Under the pieces are notes generated by a model. The model made no database searches. It saw only the letters and a program-made list of their open reading frames with translations, and was not told the origin of the DNA. Below are positions 54,390-58,990 of a DNA stretch of 58,990 nucleotides, piece after piece; positions within the stretch are counted from its first letter, which is position 1; each line of letters begins with the position of its first letter. This DNA is from an uncultured Bacteroidia bacterium. Its GTDB lineage: Bacteria > Bacteroidota > Bacteroidia > Bacteroidales > Prolixibacteraceae. The stretch lies in contig CAINVV010000154.1 in NCBI GenBank assembly GCA_903854235.1, forward strand, positions 1 through 58,990, given 5' to 3'. A program made the translations under genes and the position numbers.

Positions 54390-56858
54390 TTAATCGTCAT
54401 CCCCGTCTCCCTCGTTTTCAGCCTTGAAAAAGGCAGCATGAACGGGGGCTGGACAAGGGCTATCCAATCCAAATACCGAAGCCCAGAGGATGGCATTGAA
54501 TTGGGCATCCGGAATACGGTCTTCCTTGCTAAAATCAAATTTTTCGCTGAGTCTGGATAATTTGTTTTCGGCAAGATTTTTCAGGTTGAAATCTACCAGG
54601 TTGGCGGTTGAATGAAAGACCGGATGGTTGGCCGTTTTGTTGAAGCATCTCCACATCGGCTGAGCCGCTGCATCATATTGACTCATGGGTGGCAATCCAA
54701 GAATCAATTCGATCGTTCTCAGGGCGGAGCTGGTCGAATACATGGTGTGATCGACGAATCCCTGCTTGACAAAACCTCCTGCCACGTAAGTCGTGGATCT
54801 GTGTGCATCCACGTGGTCCGGACCATTTTGGGCATCATCTTCCAGAATGATGATCACAGTTTCGTTCCAGATAGGTGATTTACTAAGGTATTCCACGAAG
54901 AGGCCACAAGCAAGGTCATTGTCTGCTGCATGGGCCTTGGGCGTTGGCCTTCCCACGCGAAGCCCCTCTGTATGGTCGTTCCCAAATCGGAGCGTATTTA
55001 ACCGGGGAACATTTCCTTCAGATAATAGTTTTTCGAAGTCGGTTTTCCATTCCCTAAAACGAATCGTATCCCTGATTGCAAGATCCCAGCTATGATAATC
55101 CTTTGAGAAATGATCTTTCAGGGAGGGCAGATTGGGTGTTCTGGCATCCGAAATAAATTCACCGTAACTTCGGTAACTCACCCCAAATCTTTTGCAATAA
55201 TCCCACAAAAAGCCTTTTTTGTTGTTGGCGATCTCAATATCTCCCTCTCCGGGATAGGATCCTCCCCGTCCGCCATAGCTGGTTGGCCAGTTCTTTTCGA
55301 GATAATCCGTAGCATAGGCACCCATCGTCCAGTTGTGACCATCGGCACTCACTTCACCGTCCACATAAAAATTGTCAAGCAGCACAAACTGCCGGGCAAT
55401 GTTGTGAAGATTAGGCGTAATCTTCTCTCCGAAAAGCACCAGTCCGGGATCTCCGTTTCCCTCCTTGATGTCGCCAAGGACCTGATCGTAGGTGCGGTTT
55501 TCCTTGATCACATAAAAGACATATTTGATGGGAGATAGATCACCCACCCGCATGGGAATAGGGTTTCCCTCTTCTCCGGTACTGACCATCTCCCGCTCCT
55601 TGGAATAGGGTGTGTTTTTGTAAACCAATTGAGAATAAAGGGCAAGCTGACTGGCATCGGGTATTTGGATAGCTTGAAGGGTTCCGGTGAAGAGTCCACC
55701 GATGTACTGGACTTTCAGATTCTTAATATCCGCATGACGGGCAACTGCCTCGTTCTTACTCACCGGGCTGGGACCGAAAGGATTTGCCTTGGAGGTCAAT
55801 CCTTTCCCATTGGCGACGAAAACCGTGTTTTTGACCACACGAACGGAGGTGGGATACCATCCGGTCGGAATAAAACCCCTGCTTTTGCTATTTCCCGGGG
55901 AACTTACATCGAAGACGGCCAGGCAGTTGTTATCTGCATTGGCGACGTACAACGTTTTTTCATCCTCACTCAAGGCCACACTGTTGGTGGTGGAACCGGT
56001 TGGGGAGTCCGGATAAAGGGCACAATTCAAAGTCTCGATGACCCTGTTCTGTTCTGTCGAGATGACGGATACCGAATTGTCACTGGCATTGCTGGCAAAT
56101 AGATATTTCCCGTTGTGGCTGATGCATAAATCGTTCGGATGTTCACCTACCGGGATAGAACCCTTGACAAGCTGTTTTTCGGTATCAAAGAGCAGAATTT
56201 TGTTGCATCCCCAGCAAGAGACATACAGGATTTTGTTGTCTTCAGAAAGCAAGCAGGTATAACCTTCCCCGCCAAGGGGAATATGGCTGGTCACTTTTTT
56301 AGTTTTCAGATCGATGGCATAAAGGGAGTTGTTCTCCTTGGTAACGGTATAAAGCATTTGATGTTTATCATCCTCAGCGATGCCGGCGATGGATATTTTT
56401 TCGGGCCAGCGCTTGCCGATGACAAGGGTGTCGAAAGGAACGATCTTGTTGTTTTTTAACTGATAACGCATGATCCAGTTGTCGTTGCCTCCCGAGGCAA
56501 ATAAAAATTTTCCGTCTTTGGAGAAGGTGAGCCCAAACCATCCTTTGGCAATCACGACTGAGTCGAGGAGCTGCATTTTTTCTGCATCTATCAGCTGGAT
56601 ACTCTGGTCACTCTCTCCATTGTTGGTAACCGCCAGCAACTTTCCCGAAGGAGAAACGGCGATGTTCAGGGGCAGGTCTCCAACAGGGAGCATTTTCCCG
56701 ACAGGGGTCAGTTTCCAGCCGTTGGGCAGGGAAACCCTGGCGGACTCCAGGTCCTTCAGGCTTTGGGATTGTCCCCGGAAGGGGATAACCAAAAATAATA
56801 TAAGGTATAACAACCAGAATGTCTTTCTAAATCTTGAATTCAGCATGGCAATTGGCAT
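54390..56858 (-). CDS. Beta-propeller / phosphoesterase (PF04185-like) secreted protein
   Basis: 822 aa; start at ATG 56858 (ATG 56846 possible). A signal peptide (residues about 10-32, PFRGQSQ) is followed by YVTN-type beta-propeller repeats about 55-365 (LNIAVSPSGKLLAVTNNG, GLTFSKDGKFLFASGG, SVALSEDEKTLYVANADNN). The catalytic region about 430-790 resembles the PF04185 phosphoesterase family: VFYVIKENRTYDQVLGD with the metal-site Asn/Asp, YVDGEVSADGHNW, ILEDDAQNGPDHVDAHR. Such enzymes include phospholipase C-type and acid phosphatases. The Asp/Glu-rich tail is short (EGDGDDD). It is convergent with the SDR gene. Confidence 0.88.
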   Translation of the reverse strand: MPIAMLNSRFRKTFWLLYLILFLVIPFRGQSQSLKDLESARVSLPNGWKLTPVGKMLPVGDLPLNIAVSPSGKLLAVTNNGESDQSIQLIDAEKMQLLDSVVIAKGWFGLTFSKDGKFLFASGGNDNWIMRYQLKNNKIVPFDTLVIGKRWPEKISIAGIAEDDKHQMLYTVTKENNSLYAIDLKTKKVTSHIPLGGEGYTCLLSEDNKILYVSCWGCNKILLFDTEKQLVKGSIPVGEHPNDLCISHNGKYLFASNASDNSVSVISTEQNRVIETLNCALYPDSPTGSTTNSVALSEDEKTLYVANADNNCLAVFDVSSPGNSKSRGFIPTGWYPTSVRVVKNTVFVANGKGLTSKANPFGPSPVSKNEAVARHADIKNLKVQYIGGLFTGTLQAIQIPDASQLALYSQLVYKNTPYSKEREMVSTGEEGNPIPMRVGDLSPIKYVFYVIKENRTYDQVLGDIKEGNGDPGLVLFGEKITPNLHNIARQFVLLDNFYVDGEVSADGHNWTMGAYATDYLEKNWPTSYGGRGGSYPGEGDIEIANNKKGFLWDYCKRFGVSYRSYGEFISDARTPNLPSLKDHFSKDYHSWDLAIRDTIRFREWKTDFEKLLSEGNVPRLNTLRFGNDHTEGLRVGRPTPKAHAADNDLACGLFVEYLSKSPIWNETVIIILEDDAQNGPDHVDAHRSTTYVAGGFVKQGFVDHTMYSTSSALRTIELILGLPPMSQYDAAAQPMWRCFNKTANHPVFHSTANLVDFNLKNLAENKLSRLSEKFDFSKEDRIPDAQFNAILWASVFGLDSPCPAPVHAAFFKAENEGDGDDD

Positions 56859-57140
56859 TGGATGAGGTTAATTAAATTAAGCTGTATTTGAATTTATTCT
56901 GGCCTAAAGTTCGTCAAATGTTTCGAATAATCGCTGACTTGCCTGCAAAAAGAGCGGTTCAAAAATCGGAAGATAATGTAGGCCTTCCAGGCATAGATGG
57001 AATGTCTTTTTTGGGAAAGCCAAACGTCAAAATTGAATATTCTCCTGCCCAACAGGGGAAAGGGGATTCGAGTCAAAAGAAACGAACAAGATTACATTTT
57101 GCTATATTTAGGATCTACTTTTATCCGCAAACGATTCAAT

Positions 57141-58541
57141 ATGGACAATCAAAGGAAGTTGGTCAGAACGCTCGGACTGGGCTATGTGGTAATTTTTGTT
57201 GTTGCAAACATCATTGGTTCAGGAGTATATAAGAAAATTGCCCCAATGGCGGCCGAACTCCACTCCTCAGTTTGGATTCTGATGGCCTGGATTGTAGGGG
57301 GTATCATCACCCTCTTTGGCGCCTTGAGCAATGCCGAAGTGGCCGGATTGTTGGCGGATACAGGTGGAGATTTTGTCTATTTCAAGAAAATTTACAACCG
57401 ATTTTTTGCGTTCATTTATGGCTGGTCCCTCTTCACGGTGATTCAGACAGCCACCATCTCCTCGCTTGCCTATGTATTTGCCCAGTCATTGAACAGTATT
57501 GTCCCTATTCCCGAAGTGTTTCCATCGTTGCAGCATTTTTCAATAGGGGGAGTCTTCTTCCCTTTCCAGGATTTTGGAGTCAAGCTGACAGCCATTGTGT
57601 TGATTCTGCTGCTGACAGGACTTAATATCACCGGATTGAAAAGCGGTGCCGGAGCCAGCAAAGCCATCTTGCTAATGGTGTTTACCGGACTCCTTGTGAT
57701 CGTCTTTTTTGGTCTGTCGCACAGTGGTGTCAAGCCGGCCAACTTTATGGATGTCAGTGACCTGACCAGGGGAACAGTTACTCTTTCTTCCTTCTATACC
57801 GCCATGCTGGCGGCCTTCTGGGCCTACCAGGGATGGGTTTCCGTCGGATTTATCGGTGGCGAGGTGAAGAACCCCACTAAAAATATCCCCAAAGGCATCG
57901 TCATGGGTGTTTTTGTGATCATCTTTATCTATCTGCTGGTGAATGTCACCTACCTGACCTTGTTGTCCATACCACAACTCGAACAGATCCACGCAGCAGG
58001 CAACCAGATTGCCGCCGTGGAAGCGGTCAGGAGTTTCTGGGGCGCCGGCGGCGTACTTTTCATCTCCCTGTTGATCCTCCTAACCACCCTGGGTTGTACC
58101 AATGCCAGCATCCTTACGGGAGCACGGCCCTACTTTGCCATGGCTAACGAAAGGTTGTTCTTCCCATCCATTGGGAAGCTCAACAAGGCGAATGTTCCTT
58201 CCAATTCGCTGCTCTGGCAGGGAGTTTGGGCCTCCGTATTGGTCTTGTCAGGAACATTTGATCAGCTGACGGACATGATCATTTTCGCCGTTTTCATCTT
58301 TTATGGTGCTTCCTCTCTGGGCGTATTTATCCTTCGACGCAAGATGCCGGATGCGGTCAGACCTTACAAAGTATGGGGATATCCTGTCGTACCAGCAATC
58401 TTCATCCTCTTTTGCATTGGGTTGATCTTCAATACCATCATCGCCAGACCGCGGGAAGCTGCCATCGGCATGACCCTGATTCTGGCAGGGATACCAGTCT
58501 ATCTTTACCTGCAAAGGAAATACCGCAATCAGGGAGAATGA
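57141..58541 (+). CDS. APC-superfamily amino-acid permease
   Basis: 466 aa from ATG 57141, which gives a short cytosolic N-terminus before TM1; an ORF start at 56997 would add 48 residues of junk-like sequence. Twelve hydrophobic segments are likely. TM1 has the unwound GSGVYK (GYVVIFVVANIIGSGVYKKIA), typical of APC transporters, and TM6 contains AFWAYQGWVSVGFIGGEVKNPTKNIPKG. The substrate cannot be named. TATATTTA at 57103-57110 is one base off the -7 consensus. It is separated from the acyltransferase fragment by 150 bp. Confidence 0.9.
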   Translation: MDNQRKLVRTLGLGYVVIFVVANIIGSGVYKKIAPMAAELHSSVWILMAWIVGGIITLFGALSNAEVAGLLADTGGDFVYFKKIYNRFFAFIYGWSLFTVIQTATISSLAYVFAQSLNSIVPIPEVFPSLQHFSIGGVFFPFQDFGVKLTAIVLILLLTGLNITGLKSGAGASKAILLMVFTGLLVIVFFGLSHSGVKPANFMDVSDLTRGTVTLSSFYTAMLAAFWAYQGWVSVGFIGGEVKNPTKNIPKGIVMGVFVIIFIYLLVNVTYLTLLSIPQLEQIHAAGNQIAAVEAVRSFWGAGGVLFISLLILLTTLGCTNASILTGARPYFAMANERLFFPSIGKLNKANVPSNSLLWQGVWASVLVLSGTFDQLTDMIIFAVFIFYGASSLGVFILRRKMPDAVRPYKVWGYPVVPAIFILFCIGLIFNTIIARPREAAIGMTLILAGIPVYLYLQRKYRNQGE

Positions 58542-58691
58542 GAAAGAACGATTGGAAGTTTTAAATATTGCCGCCTTGTTGTTTGAAAACAAACAGATAT
58601 TGGTAATTTTGTTTTTCAATTTGACCAAGTGAGCTGCCAACCCTCCCTTTCTGATTTTGGACAATCACCCGGTATGTCAGGATAATCTGGA

Positions 58692-58990
58692 ATGAAAAAG
58701 ACTGGATATTTTTTGCTTAGATCTCTTACCTGGTTCATTCAATTGTTCCCGCTTGGGTTTCATTACCTTGTTTCCAATCTATTTTATTATGTTGCCTATT
58801 ATCTCCTTCGTTACCGTCGCGGTGTTGTGGCTACCAATCTTGCGAACTCCTTTCCCGGTAAAACAGAAGAGGAACGTGATCTGATCGCCAGAAAATTCTA
58901 TCATCATTTGTGTGACACCATTTTCGAAACGCTCTATTTTGACAGGATATCGGAGAGGGAAGGGAAGCGACGCGTAAAATACCTCAATCC
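58692..58990 (+). CDS. LpxL/HtrB-type lipid A acyltransferase (3' end cut by window)
   Basis: Partial: 99 codons from ATG 58692, open to the window edge. Begins MKKTGYFLLRSLTWFIQLFPLGFHYLVSNLFYYVAYYLLRYRRG, then VVATNLANSFPGKTEEERDLIARKFYHHLCDTIFE. This opening fits lysophospholipid acyltransferase-like proteins of lipid A biosynthesis (LpxL/HtrB), which attach secondary acyl chains at the inner membrane. The catalytic HxxxxD motif would lie beyond the window. Confidence 0.75.
   Translation, partial: MKKTGYFLLRSLTWFIQLFPLGFHYLVSNLFYYVAYYLLRYRRGVVATNLANSFPGKTEEERDLIARKFYHHLCDTIFETLYFDRISEREGKRRVKYLN

Overview
The window looks like a chromosome segment from a Bacteroidota bacterium, probably class Bacteroidia; a free-living Marinilabiliales/Prolixibacteraceae-type organism is my guess, not shown. 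Evidence: STN-type TonB-dependent receptors paired with DUF4249 lipoproteins, a FISUMP lipoprotein, a DUF5916 protein, many secreted glycosidases, and promoter -7 boxes of the Bacteroidota TAnnTTTG type. Genes are ordinary in composition, and no prophage, insertion sequence, CRISPR array or rRNA was seen.

Layout. 1-1.9 kb: terminator, tRNA-Gly and tRNA-Thr, two tandem 42-codon micro-lipoprotein genes, and gap (GAPDH). 2.1-8.3 kb (+): TonB receptor, DUF4249 lipoprotein, an MG2/plug-like secreted protein and a secreted protein of unknown function in one tight operon. 8.3-13.3 kb (-): NfnA and NfnB (electron-bifurcating NADH/ferredoxin:NADP oxidoreductase), a dihydroorotate-dehydrogenase-like protein that lacks the usual catalytic motif, and a LysM/periplasmic-binding-fold protein. 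13.6-17.1 kb (+): SUI1/YciH-type factor and a large SNF2 helicase. 17.07-17.5 kb: two copies of a leader-like repeat with overlapping hairpins and no full gene behind them. 17.5-36.7 kb (-): glycan-degradation region with GH38, GH57-like, GH28, GH2 (endo-beta-mannosidase-like) and GH125 enzymes, a propeller/helical-barrel lipoprotein, a DUF5916 protein and a double-transglutaminase-like lipoprotein. It has no SusC/SusD pair. GH38 + GH125 + GH2 could together strip alpha-mannose and then the core beta-mannose from mannose-rich N-glycans or similar mannosides.

37-39.7 kb: M14 metallopeptidase. 40.2-41.4 kb: stand-alone PAS histidine kinase. 41.7-48.5 kb (+): six genes with 12-18 bp gaps or a 4-bp overlap: membrane histidine kinase, single-domain response regulator, response regulator-class III adenylate cyclase, HD domain fused to a YitT membrane domain, PPK2 polyphosphate kinase and a GT39-like membrane glycosyltransferase. 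This is the best candidate for an undescribed system: phosphorelay, cyclic nucleotide, HD hydrolase/transporter and polyphosphate functions appear to be co-transcribed. 48.8-53.0 kb (-): second TonB receptor/DUF4249 operon, this one ending in a FISUMP lipoprotein. 53.5-58.99 kb: an SDR protein whose catalytic Tyr is His, a beta-propeller/phosphoesterase, an APC-family permease, and the start of an LpxL/HtrB-type acyltransferase cut by the window edge.

All family assignments come from reading motifs and remembered family features; no database search was run.
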